Below are positions 13,017 through 24,312 of a stretch of DNA of 64,000 nt, piece after piece (position 1 is the stretch's first letter; each line of letters begins with the position of its first letter). This DNA is from Osedax fenrisi. Its lineage: Eukaryota > Annelida > Polychaeta > Sabellida > Siboglinidae. The notes under the pieces were generated by a model. The model saw only the letters and a program-made list of their open reading frames with translations, was not told the origin of the DNA and made no database searches. The position numbers and the translations under genes are program-made. The DNA lies in the NCBI GenBank assembly GCA_964019155.1, contig OZ025240.1, forward strand, positions 33,167,507 through 33,231,506, given 5' to 3'.

Positions 13017-15861
13017 TTGTATTTAAATCAATTAACAATGTATATAAAACGTTAATTTTTTATAGATTCCTGCAAAGAAGTATTATATAATACTGGCGAT
13101 CGCCACACATATCGATATAGTAATTGTTTATTATATTATAAATGTTAATAATCTATTATCATTATGATATCAGCGATATGCGATCTTCCCAAAGAATATG
13201 GAACATGTAAAGGTTCTTTTCCGCGGTATTATTATGATTCTGAAACAAACAAGTGTATTCAATTCTTTTATGGAGGATGTAATGTTAGTTTTTAAATACA
13301 TATAATAATGATTAGTTTAATAAATAAATTATATATTGCGGTATTACTTTAGTAATACTACAGTATGTTATGTTGAAATTATAAGTGTTATTATGAAAGA
13401 GTTATTCAAGCAATATATAAAGTAGGTATAATATATAATATAATGTATATAATGTAATATAGTACATGATATGTACAATTAAATAAATAAATTATTTTCA
13501 ATAATTTAAATAACATCATTCATATTATAATACTTTTATTATGTATTATATAATTGAAAGACCTTAACCAAAATATTCCTATTAATAAATACATTGTAAA
13601 TTATTAAGGTATACCTGCATATAAGCATAGTTTATGTTAGGATTGTTATTATTGAAGTACGTGTAAACTTATTATATTAATTTTAATAATAATAGTATTA
13701 TAGATATAGCATTATTGCATGTAAATTATTAATATTACATTTACATATAATGTAATAAGTATACTTTATAAATATTAAAAATGTTTTCAAAGTATATTCA
13801 TTATTAGGTTATTCGTGAAATAATATTTATTATAACTATTTGATTTAATTATACACTACATATGTAAAACTAAAATAATAAATATGTAAAAATATTTTAA
13901 TCTATAGGGAAACAAGAATAATTTCATCAATGTAAAAGATTGTCTAAAAGCGTGCTTCGTATGTCCTCAAATAAGATGTTTAACTCAATTCGAGTTTGGC
14001 TATGTGAAAGATAAGAATGAATGCGATACTTGTACATGCAAACCCAGTCCATGCGATGTTAGTTTTCAGGGAAATGTGAACTATATACGAAAATATAATG
14101 TATTAACATATAAATAATGAAATAATTATTTATTTTTTAATTTTATAATTTTAAATATATTATATAAATAATCTACATTTCATTATATTAAATTATAATA
14201 TTCATAAATAATTTTAAAGTTAACTTTAAAATTATTTATGAATATTATAATTTAATATAATGAAATGTAGATTATTTATATAATATATTTATTTATATAA
14301 TAAATTTCGATGTTAATTTATTTAAATATCTAAATGAATTATATTATTTTGTGTATATTAAACTATGATTTTAATAGACCGCTAGGTGTAATAAAAATAC
14401 TGAATATTGTGATTTACAAAGTGTGAATTGTGTTACGGAACCTTGTGAACGGATTGCAGTTTGTAAATGTTAGTTATATAATACTACAAATTATAATACT
14501 AATTATATATGACTTTATATAACTTTATATATACTTTATATATATTTTTCAATAATTATTTACAAATTAAATTAAATAACCTATTTAAATTTAATAATTA
14601 GTTATTATTAATCCATATATATATATTATTGATAGCGATTATTAATATATCTATAGAAATAATATAGTACACTAATAGCATATCACAGCTATTTGCATAC
14701 TTCCAAAACAACCGGGTCATTGTAGAGGATATTTCCCCAGATATTATTATGACGAAGCCACAAATACTTGTTTGAAGTTTATCTATGGTGGATGTCTCGT
14801 AAGTATATATCAGTATAGCTGTATTACAATTATGTTTAACTTAGTTATATATTTATAAATGTATATTACATAATTTTAGGGAAATGAAAATAACTTTGCA
14901 TTACTAAAAGATTGCAAAAAGAAGTGTGTAGATAGATGCCCTCAATTGAAATGCTTAATACACTGTCAATATGGATATAAGTTTGATGAAGATGAATGTA
15001 GAACTTGTAAATGTTATCATAATCCATGTGCAGTTAGTTTCTCTTATGTTACATATATATTTTAAATAACAAATCAGATTTATAAATTATTAATGCATAT
15101 TAAAGTTAATACATAATTAAATCAAACATGTATATATATATTTTAATTAAATGCTCCACATCTTATTTGTAGTCGATGCTGTGCCTTGCCACACATACTT
15201 GTGTTGCGAAACCTTGCTATGGATATAGGTGTAAATCTGAAGGAAAATGTTTCCTAAATACAGGTTAGTTATTCTGTTAATAATGTTGTTAATATATCAA
15301 CATTATTATATTAATTTGAGCCTATATGCATATAGCATGCTATCTACATATGCAATGGAAACTTTTAATTCCACGTGAGAACTACTTTTCTTTGGTAAAT
15401 TAATTAAATTGCATTGACATAAAAGGTACTAGATATATGTATTTGTAGATAAAATAATGCGTTCATTTTTTATTGATTGGTTGATTGATAATTTATTCAG
15501 ATATTGATTTATAATTATTTTTAAATATATTATTATAAATACGAATATATTCATAAAGCTATGTAAATTGACAGCTTTGTTAATAATAAATATTTTATCA
15601 TCCTAATTAATATATCGTTTGTTATATTATATTATATTATTAATATAACAATATTGAAATAATTAAATTATATTAATTAAAAAATATGTTTATTATTAAT
15701 TTGTATATCAAATTTAAATATGTAATCATATAATGCTATACGATACTATCATTCAATCTAAAAGTATATGATTCGCAAAATATGCTAATATATATATATA
15801 TACATTAACTTTATATATTATTATTACAGTAAACTTTGAAACAAAATCGGAAACTGGATAA
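12817..15861 (+). CDS. Gene 2: secreted Kunitz-antistasin-Kunitz-antistasin protein
   Basis: Eight-exon model: 12817-12880, 13174-13283, 13908-14057, 14378-14468, 14689-14798, 14880-15032, 15173-15263, 15830-15861. It totals 801 nt, 266 residues. A signal peptide (MNKLLLLLSLVVASLSVA) joins directly to Kunitz 1 (P1 Lys, CKGSF; FFYGGC). Then come an antistasin core, a Cys-rich module, Kunitz 2 (P1 Arg, CRGYF), a second antistasin, a Cys module and a short tail. Exon lengths 110/153/91/32 match gene 1 exactly and the last four exons are close copies of gene 1 exons 4-7, so the genes are tandem duplicates. The first antistasin core has CLTQFEFG where relatives have a C-x3-C, so it lacks one Cys and may be unstable or inactive. 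The first antistasin exon of gene 1 survives only as a chimeric remnant (13066-13143). Confidence 0.87.
13066..13143 (+). other. Chimeric remnant / optional exon of gene 2
   Basis: After a good acceptor the sequence starts like gene 1 exon 2 (DSCKEVL versus ESCKDVL). It then jumps into sequence matching gene 1 intron 3 (near 6725-6775). A deletion thus removed most of the antistasin core and all of exon 3. The fused piece ends AAAT followed by GTTAAT, a usable donor. Its length of 78 nt keeps phase 1, so it could be included (26 residues, no stop) or skipped without frame damage. Confidence 0.55.
14152..14291. repeat. Perfect 140-bp palindrome
   Basis: Position i pairs with 28443-i without mismatch across 14152-14291, with no spacer (centre AAAGTT/AACTTT). 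The arms are 70 bp. It lies in the gene 2 intron between 14057 and 14378 and has no recognisable transposon ends. Confidence 0.92.
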
Positions 15862-16017
15862 AGTGTAATGACCATACAAAGTATTAACTTACAATGTGAT
15901 ATTTCTAGATTAAATATTTAACTATAGTTATATATAACCATAATAGAGAGTTTACTATATTATTATTATTGCATACATTGTTATTGTTATTATATATATG
16001 ATATAATAAAAAGTTCT

Positions 16018-16023
16018 AATAAA
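16018..16023 (+). terminator. Putative polyadenylation signal, gene 2
   Basis: AATAAA about 157 bp after the stop, homologous in position and context to that of gene 1. Another AATAAA lies at 16005-16010. Confidence 0.55.
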
Positions 16024-16539
16024 CTCATGACTTCATTATTATTAAAATATAATTTATTTCAATATTAATTTAAAATCTGTAATAAAATGATATATTATTT
16101 TTTATTAATTTGAAAAATATAAATGGAAAAACAAATATTCTATTAAAACAAAACAATACGTATGAGATAAAAAAGTTATTTAATAAATAAACTAATATCA
16201 AATTATAGATTACTCCACAAAAAATTGTTGTCGTAACTTACTTTTTTTTTATTATGAAACAGAAATATATTATATCATTTCATAATTTAATTAATTACAC
16301 ATATTAGCTGAACCATTATTAATTATATTTGTTATTGTATTATCATAATATTGAATTACATTACGTTGTGTATAATTACATATAGTTATATTATACATGT
16401 TAAGGATATCAGTTTTAATTTGGTTGTAATTTATAATTTTAAATATTGTGGCAATTAAATTGCAATCTTCTAATTTCACATGCTTTTAAAATATACATAT
16501 ATACATTATAGATGTATTACCACTAACTTAATATACACG

Positions 16540-16586
<47 letters not shown>

Positions 16587-17407
16587 TAACATAGTATAGT
16601 TCATACGACGACCGCTGCCACGATTTCGTGTATCTTTGTTTATGTTGGTTTCTAAATATAGTAGCTCGATATTAAAAGAGATACATATTTTATATTTGCA
16701 GTATTAGAAATAAAGGAATACTACAAACGATATTAATAATAATCTGACATCGGTTAACATGAATAATGATAAAATCTATTAATCTCACATCTTGAAAATG
16801 TACAATATAATCGTTATTTTATTTTGTTAATAATAAAAATATTTAATTCTTAAATGAATATAATCTAACTCTTATAGTCGACAAAATACACTTTTTAATT
16901 GCTTTACACTCTTAAACATATCCTAATATACTGACAATTTGGTTTATCATAGTAATTTACTAATAATCAAATTAATTCAATAACCTAAATATTGAAATCA
17001 AAAATAATATTTTAATAATATAGTATTGAAATAACGAAAACCAATACAATAAATAAGGTTAAGCTTAATATTTATTTAATATACATGAAAAAGATAAGAA
17101 CACCTATATTTTTTAAAATTTTATAATATCTATACCATTTATTTTGTTGTATTACTGGTGTTAAATAAATAATAAACACGAATGAATATTATGATATCAA
17201 TTTTTGTTTAATTAATATACAAATTTATATACACAATTGTTTGAGAAAAAATAAATTTAAATTCCATTTTATCACACTACTAATATATATTATTTATGTA
17301 TAGTTTAGAAAAAAAATAAAAATAAAAATGGCATAATATATATATATATATAGAATTTTTATATATATAACTATATATTTTCTAAATATATTGAAAATTT
17401 GAAGTAT
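16024..17407. other. No gene seen
   Basis: AT-rich DNA with an (AT)n tract at about 16540-16585. A block at 16590-16650 is less AT-rich (ATACGACGACCGCTGCCACG) but has no reading frame. Confidence 0.6.
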
Positions 17408-17560
17408 TGTTATTGTTATTGTTATTTTTATTTGGTGGAGTCCTTTCATCCCATCCAGAAACTTAAATGAAGTTTTCACTTATAACCACATTTGGCTCTA
17501 ATGTCCCTTCGAAGCCGCTCTCATGTTAAGGCATTTATGGTTTTAACGAGAGCCGATCAT
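17408..17560 (-). mobile_element. SINE, 5'-truncated copy
   Basis: The 3' half of the SINE family: TTTGGTGGAGTCCTTTCATC, the ATGTCCCTTCGAAGCCGCT block, and GAGCCGATCATTT. The tRNA head is missing. On the minus strand the tail is a run of TAACAA units, seen as TTGTTA repeats at 17408-17427. Confidence 0.85.
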
Positions 17561-18171
17561 TTTATTTAAGTATACATTTTATTCATAAATACTATTACCA
17601 TAGTTATATATATATATATATGATCGTAAATAGTATACTATTATTATTCCGATTAAATTTAATAAGTTAAAAGTTAAGATTAACTAATTACTCGGAATAA
17701 TTACTATTTTTTTGTATTAATTAAATTTCTATTTCATACTAATTCTAATGTTTTATCATATGTTAGATATATAACAAAGAATTACCTCGGATACAAAACG
17801 CTATGTTATAATTATTATACTATTTAGTAGATGTTAAATAAATATAATAAACTTACATTTTTTATTTGATTACATTTCACTTACATATTCTTTATTTACG
17901 TATATTATCGGTAGAATATATCTCATCTGTATGCGTTAGTTTACATATTTCAATAATATATATATATATACTTAAACAAAATATAACAGATATTAATAAT
18001 AATAATACTCATATAAATAATTATTATTATATAATTGAAATTATTTATATTCATTTCTATACATATTTATATACAATATTGTATTTACATACGATAGATC
18101 ATAATTCGAAGCCACCAGAATAATATATTAGAAATGTTGCCATGGTAACATGAATATATATATATATATCC
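17561..18171. other. No gene seen
   Basis: AT-rich DNA with short AT tracts. The small open frame at 17866 has low-complexity codon content and no domain. Confidence 0.55.
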
Positions 18172-18600
18172 CACTGGCTACCTGTACGCCATATAATCCT
18201 ATATAAAACTCTACTACTGGCTCATAAAGCAATCCACCATGACTCTCCTGACTACCTAGCATCCCTACTCAAACTTAAATTACCAACTAGTACCACTACA
18301 CGCTCCACCAATACGTTTCTACTTCAACTTCCTCCTAAACACAAATTACATTCAACCAACACTCGAGCATGGGCAATATCCGTCCCATACTCGTGGAACA
18401 CTCTCCCCACATCCATCCGTACTACACCATCAACTCCCAACTTCAAGAAACTACTGAAAACCTACCTATTTAATATGAAACATTAACTTAAAATATATAT
18501 GGACGGCCGATTGCTTTATAAGCACAGTTTGCAGTCCGAAAACCGAAAAATGTAAAAAAAAAATGTATGTATGTATATTGTATTATACTGTAAATGATGT
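18172..18600 (+). mobile_element. CR1/L2-like non-LTR C-terminal fragment
   Basis: From 18172 an open frame without ATG runs to TAA at 18484-18486. It reads HWLPVRHIILYKTLLLAHKA, SPDYLASLL, RAWAISVPYSWNTLPTSIR and FKKLLKTYLFNMKH. This is the classic HWLPV...YK.L...HKA...PdYL...W..lP..iR...FK..LKTYLF ending of CR1/L2/Rex-type reverse transcriptases. It has no stop in about 104 codons, so insertion may be recent. The 3' side is GC-richer (GGACGGCCGATTGC) and ends in TGTA repeats near 18565-18580. The 5' end is truncated at an AT tract. Confidence 0.85.
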
Positions 18601-18949
18601 TTATAATATTTAACTATGTATGTATAAGTAAACTAATTCAATATATATTTAGTCAAAATATAAATACAATTAAAAAATATATCATTAAAATATTGATATT
18701 ATTTTGTATTAGAAATTCTATATTCAAATAAGTTTTATGTTGCGAATATAATATATATATAATAATATGATGCATATCCTAATTATAGGATACTATAGAT
18801 ATATGATCTATATTTAGGATAACACCATTCTAATTGTGATATTAATATTAAATCTAATATCAATATTGATATTACATTTTCGGTATTTAATATAAACTAT
18901 TAATAATATTTATTTAATATCGATTTATATTTATTATATATATACACAG

Positions 18950-19031
<82 letters not shown>

Positions 19032-19069
19032 ATATTTGTTATATTGAAATTAATAAATTCACTAAATAA

Positions 19070-19117
<48 letters not shown>

Positions 19118-19365
19118 ATATATATAATACTAACATATATCACTAATATATATGTAGGCTATATATAGCCTACATATACTACTAATTTTACCATTTCAAA
19201 TTGTGGTTCAATAATAAATCATTCATATTATATAACATTATTATTATATTATTATATTATATAACCTATAGGTACTACATTAGTTAATACTTAGCACATA
19301 ATAAAATATACATTAGTATGTGTTAATTATTTGTATTTCGATGATTTATAATATAACTATATGTG
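18601..19365. repeat. AT-rich DNA with two long (AT)n tracts
   Basis: Alternating AT runs at about 18957-19025 and 19075-19115, separated by a short AT-rich spacer. No coding signal. Confidence 0.8.
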
Positions 19366-20420
19366 TGGCTCGGTTGGTTAAGACTACAAAGGTTGTAGGA
19401 CATGGGATAAAGCCCTTTCCAGACAATAACATATATATTATAATACTATCTAGAAGTTATCTTATATAAGTGTAGGGGAAATTCTCCGATTATCGACCCC
19501 TAAATGATTATTAGTAATAACTTATTACATATAAAATATATTTGAAATTTTGTAATTAGGGTAATATTATGGCAATAAATAATGTGGCTATTTTAAATTT
19601 TTGATATAATTATATTTATAAAAATAAACAAGGGGGGGTCGGTAATCGGATACCTGTAATACCCCATTTATTTTTTATTGAATTTATTTTTTAATAGTAA
19701 TATTAAATTTAGATTTAAACTTTATAGTAATTATATTAAAATAGTGTATATTATTATTTAATATTTAGTTATTAATCACTATGTATATAATCTAATGGAA
19801 TCATGAATCCTTAATCTATATACATTCAATCTATATATCAATGATACACAAACAACTTATGACATATATTAAAGTAAAATACTAATCTATTTTGATTGGA
19901 TATTATAAATCACATGGGGTCGGTAATAGGAAAATCACATGGGTTGCTATAATTAAGATATTTTGGTTAATAATTATTCAAATTGAATTATTTGTATAAT
20001 GTTTATAAACAGTTTATTGATCTACAATATTATATGCAGTATTAAGTTTTATTTTAATTAATAAAATAATTACAATGATTTAAAAAAGTTATTATTCAAA
20101 TATTTAAAAAGTAAAAACAGAATATTACATTTTATCAAATAACAATTGTAGGATTGAATATTTTGTAAAACAATATACTTATTCATATTTATCATTAAAT
20201 TGCTAACAGTTCATGTATATATCATTTTTTGATATATCTTATAGTTACTGAGATACGAGAGGGTGAAAAACATGGATGGCTTAATATTAGGGGACATTAG
20301 ACCAATGCATTAGTATATGTATTGTTCACTTATGTGGTTATAAGTGAAAACTTCATCTAAGATCCTGGATAGGATGAAAAATCTCCACGAAAATAATATA
20401 ATATTAACAATAACAATAAT
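19366..20420 (+). mobile_element. SINE interrupted by a TIR element
   Basis: The tRNA-like SINE head (TGGCTCGGTTGGTTAAG at about 19375) and early body run to 19474. The body resumes at about 20265 (ACATGGATGGCTTAATATTA) and ends in AACAATAACAATA repeats at about 20410. The interruption is the element at 19475-20264. About 25 bp of SINE next to the right junction is also missing. Confidence 0.85.
19475..20264. mobile_element. TIR element, right end lost (copy 1)
   Basis: Starts GGGGAAATTCTCCGATTATC and follows the intact copy at 45867-46826 through most of its length, including the internal GGGGGTCGGTAATCGGATAC. It then stops at GAGATACGAGAGGG, just before the right terminal repeat. The left junction is at a TA within the SINE. 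Relative to the intact copy it also lacks an internal block of GTCGGTATTAGGG-type sequence. Confidence 0.8.
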
Positions 20421-20965
20421 ATTAAGTTTTCAAACTGTTGTACTAATATTCTATATGATTTTTTAAAAATAAATTATATCTAATATATAATATATATATA
20501 TATATTAATTTGAATTATTATATATATACAAATGAACTGATAATAGCGTATTTTGAAGATTAAACGTTGAATAATCTTAAAGTACATAAGTCCATTATTA
20601 TTATCTTAAACGAACTTATCTTAATATAATTTTGTTAACATTAAATATATATTATATAATTTTAAGTTTAATTAATATGACTTAATAAGGCGTAATACGT
20701 ATTAGTGTTGTTAGGTAACGGATCATTATTAACTTAACTTAGTGGATATACAAATTATTGAACTTCTGTATAGTAAATAATAATTTTAAATAAAGAAACA
20801 ATATTAATTTATTATACTATATTAATTAGTAGGCTAATCTCATTTATGTAAACGTGCAGTCTTGATGTACCTAACATAATATGCCATGTAAACACGTTAT
20901 ATTGGATACATCGTAAATAAAATAAATGTGTTTGAATATCCATAGTTGCCTAATGTGATAACGTT
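20421..20965. other. No gene seen
   Basis: AT-rich DNA, nothing recognisable. Confidence 0.55.
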
Positions 20966-21199
20966 ATGACAATAGTGGAACGTTCAACATCGCTAGCCTA
21001 TTCTGAAGCAGCTTTATCGGTTATTGCACCGAACAGCTGGAATGCTCTACCGTATGAGATTAATTTAGAGACAATTCAAGACTCACAAATTCAAGAAAAA
21101 AGAGACTATATTCAACTCGTGAAGCCCGTTTGGTCAAGTAAACTAGAACTACAAATAAATAATATTCTAGTGGCCTTTTATTATAGTTTTGTTATTTAG
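20966..21199 (+). pseudogene. Reverse transcriptase C-terminal relic
   Basis: AYSEAALSVIAPNSWNALPY matches the terminal AAP..WN.LP motif of CR1/jockey-type polyproteins. The preceding RT is missing. The last residues run into a tandem-repeated 3' region. Confidence 0.6.
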
Positions 21200-21960
21200 T
21201 TTATAGTTTTTTTTATTAAGTTTATATATTGTACATAAATAAATTTGATAACAAAACTTATTTTCTTGTAATATAAATGTCATAAATATAGTTTATTATG
21301 TGTAATTGGTAATATAATTTAATATAAATAATATTAGAATAACTTATGAGTATATTATTGTGGCATTATGTTATATTATAATACTAGAAATATATTACTT
21401 AGTTTATATATAGGTAGTACATAAATAAATATGATAAAAAAACTTATTTTCTTGTAAAATAAATGAAATAAATATAGTTTATTATGTGTAATTGGTAATA
21501 TAATTTAATATAAATATTATTAGAATAACTTATGAGTATATTATTGTGGTATTCTGTTATATTATAATACTAGAAATATATTACTTAGTTTGTATATAGT
21601 ACATAAATAAATATGATAACAACATTTATTTTTTTGTAAACAAATTTCATAAATAGGTAAATAGGTAACATCCTATAGCTTATTATATGTAATTATTTGT
21701 AATATAATATTATATAAATATTATAAGTACAACCGTATGGGTATATTAGTGTGGTAATCTGTTATATTATAATATTAGAAATAAATATATATATTAGTCT
21801 GGTATTCTGTTATATTATAATATTAGAAATAAATAAATATACTAAAAAAAAATAATTTTATTGTAAACATTTTTTTTTTAAATGTCATAAAGATTAGTTT
21901 ATTATGTGTAATTATTGGTAATATAATATAAATATTATAATAATAACTATATGGATATAT
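21200..21960. repeat. Tandem repeat, ~185-bp units
   Basis: Four diverged units start ATAAATAAATWTGATAA... at about 21235, 21421, 21604 and 21831. Each carries a TTTATTATGTGTAATTGGTA-like and a TATATTATTGTGGTATTCTG-like block. They follow directly after the RT relic and may be the repeated 3' UTR of that element. Confidence 0.75.
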
Positions 21961-23373
21961 TAGTGTGGTATTCTATAATAGTATAATGCTATAAATGTTG
22001 TCAAAGGTAGAAATAATAAACAAATATTACCATAAAATTAAAAATAAATCTAGTCAAACTTTAAACTCGATTTACTCAGAATATTGAATTTAATTAATTT
22101 TGAATCTTAGACAGTTTTTCAGCCCTCTCAATAATTTCCCAAACTTGATGAATTTTTCACAGTATCTTCATTATTATATGTATAATAAAACTTGCTTAAA
22201 ATAATTGTAATAGACATAGTATAACATATACAAAATTATAAAAATTAAAAAAAAAAATATAATTTAGCATCCTATTTTATCTTAAAATATTTTGGATTTT
22301 CAGTGAACCATTTTTTTTTTAATAAGTAAGTTTTATTAACATTATATTGGTTAACAATATGCAATTTACATAATTGAAATCGGATCAAAACCCTAGATGC
22401 TGAAACATTTTTAAAATTGTTTAAAATACATTACAAAAAAATATCTCCTATCTTAATACATTGTATACCCAAAAGGCCGCGAATCCCCTTAAATGTATTA
22501 CATCGGTGTCATTAATCAAACGTAACTTATATATATATATACATTTTAAATCATTGTAATTCGTTCTATTTTGTTATTCATTAATTCGATTTCTTTTTAT
22601 TTTTGTTATTTATTTGTTATTATTCAACGACACCCTTAATCACCATGTGTAATATAGTCATTAGTATATATAATATGATATTATGATATTTGATATATAT
22701 GATTATTATATAATAATCATAATAATAATACTTTAAACATTATTTTTTTAAATTGTGGTAATTTTTATTTAAACTTTTTGTTATTCATCTAACATTATAA
22801 TCTAATTTATCATTTCCTATCTTACTTATAATAATAGTAGTATATTATCAAATAATATAGTAAATGTACTATTATTAGATTACTAGTATTTCAAATATAT
22901 GTTATTATCTTATTTCATATACTAAAATTTAAATATTAAATAATAACATAATATATATAGGTTATATTATAATTTAATTGATTGTAATTAGTTTATTTCA
23001 ATAATAAAAAGCTTTATGAAAATAAATAAAATTAACTCATCATTACATTTTATTACTTAAATGCATACATAATATAGTCGTATAATATTGATTTATTTGA
23101 TGATCAAACTAAATTAAGTTATGTATCTAATACTATCTAATATGTTATACATTGTTGTTCATTCCTCGGCGCGCTGCAGCTTGTTAATTAGGTGCTTGAA
23201 GGTTCCGCAATATCTAATGTAGGTTCAAATGTCAATAACATATTAGTTTTAAATTAATAATATGACTTATTAATACTTATTACTTTATAATATCACATAT
23301 TGTATTGAAATATCTAAATGGATACTATTCACAAAATCATAAACAAAACGAAATATTTATATTACATGTAACA
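21961..23373. other. No gene seen; possible 3' region of gene 3
   Basis: AT-rich DNA. A repeat related to 3520-3620 lies at about 22560-22670. 23160-23215 is less AT-rich (CCTCGGCGCGCTGCAGCTTG) but has no frame. I saw no convincing extra 3' exon for gene 3. Confidence 0.45.
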
Positions 23374-24270
23374 CTAACATTTTAAAAGGATGCATTTTCC
23401 TACGGATTTGCATCTATATCCGTAGCAAGGTTTAGCTACACAAGTGTACGGTGAAATACAACGCAATAACTGCAATAATGTTTGTTATGTTAGTAGATAA
23501 TTTAGAAAGTTGAATAATTATTAATAGGAGGCGTAAACATTATTAGATATATAAATTCGGAATATTCATTTATGTATATATATATATATATATGCTCGGG
23601 AAACAATCCCGATCCGGTAAGGTATATATATATGATTTAAATACTAATTAAAAAAAAATATTAAAATATTATAATATTGTTATTAAAAACTATTACGTTA
23701 ATACTATTATGATCGATAACAATACATATCTATTGTTACGAAACCACGTACATTGTACGTCGTACAGTATACGTGGTACAGTATATGTCGGTCAGTATAT
23801 GTCGGTCAGTATACGTCGGTCAGTATATGTCGGTCAGTATACGTCATACACTGTACGTCATATAGTATACGTGGCACACTGACACTGACACTGACACACT
23901 TACCGAGCATGGGCGATGACACTTGCAGGTTCTGCAGTCGTTCTCGTCGAATAGATAACCGTACGCGCAGTACATTAAACATCTGAGCTGGGGACATCTA
24001 TCTACGCACGTCTCGCGGCAGACACTCAACGATGAAAATTTGTTCTGATTTCCCTACGTAGTTTATATGTTTAAATTATTGTTATTTATATATTATATAT
24101 ACTATCGTATAGTATAGTAATACATTATGTATGGTAATGGGCCTTTACTAATGGAACATATATTATATTGGTAATGGTACAACTATTACGTAGTTTATAT
24201 GATAGTCACATGTAAGCAATGTTACTTAGTTATATGATATTTAAACTTCTACCATGAATACTGCAAGGAT

Positions 24271-24312
<42 letters not shown>

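Noticed and set aside
23844..24029. Single 61-residue minus-strand frame as an independent gene
   Set aside because: It is an internal exon of gene 3 (24053-23904). The ATG inside it is not a start and the end runs into intron repeats.
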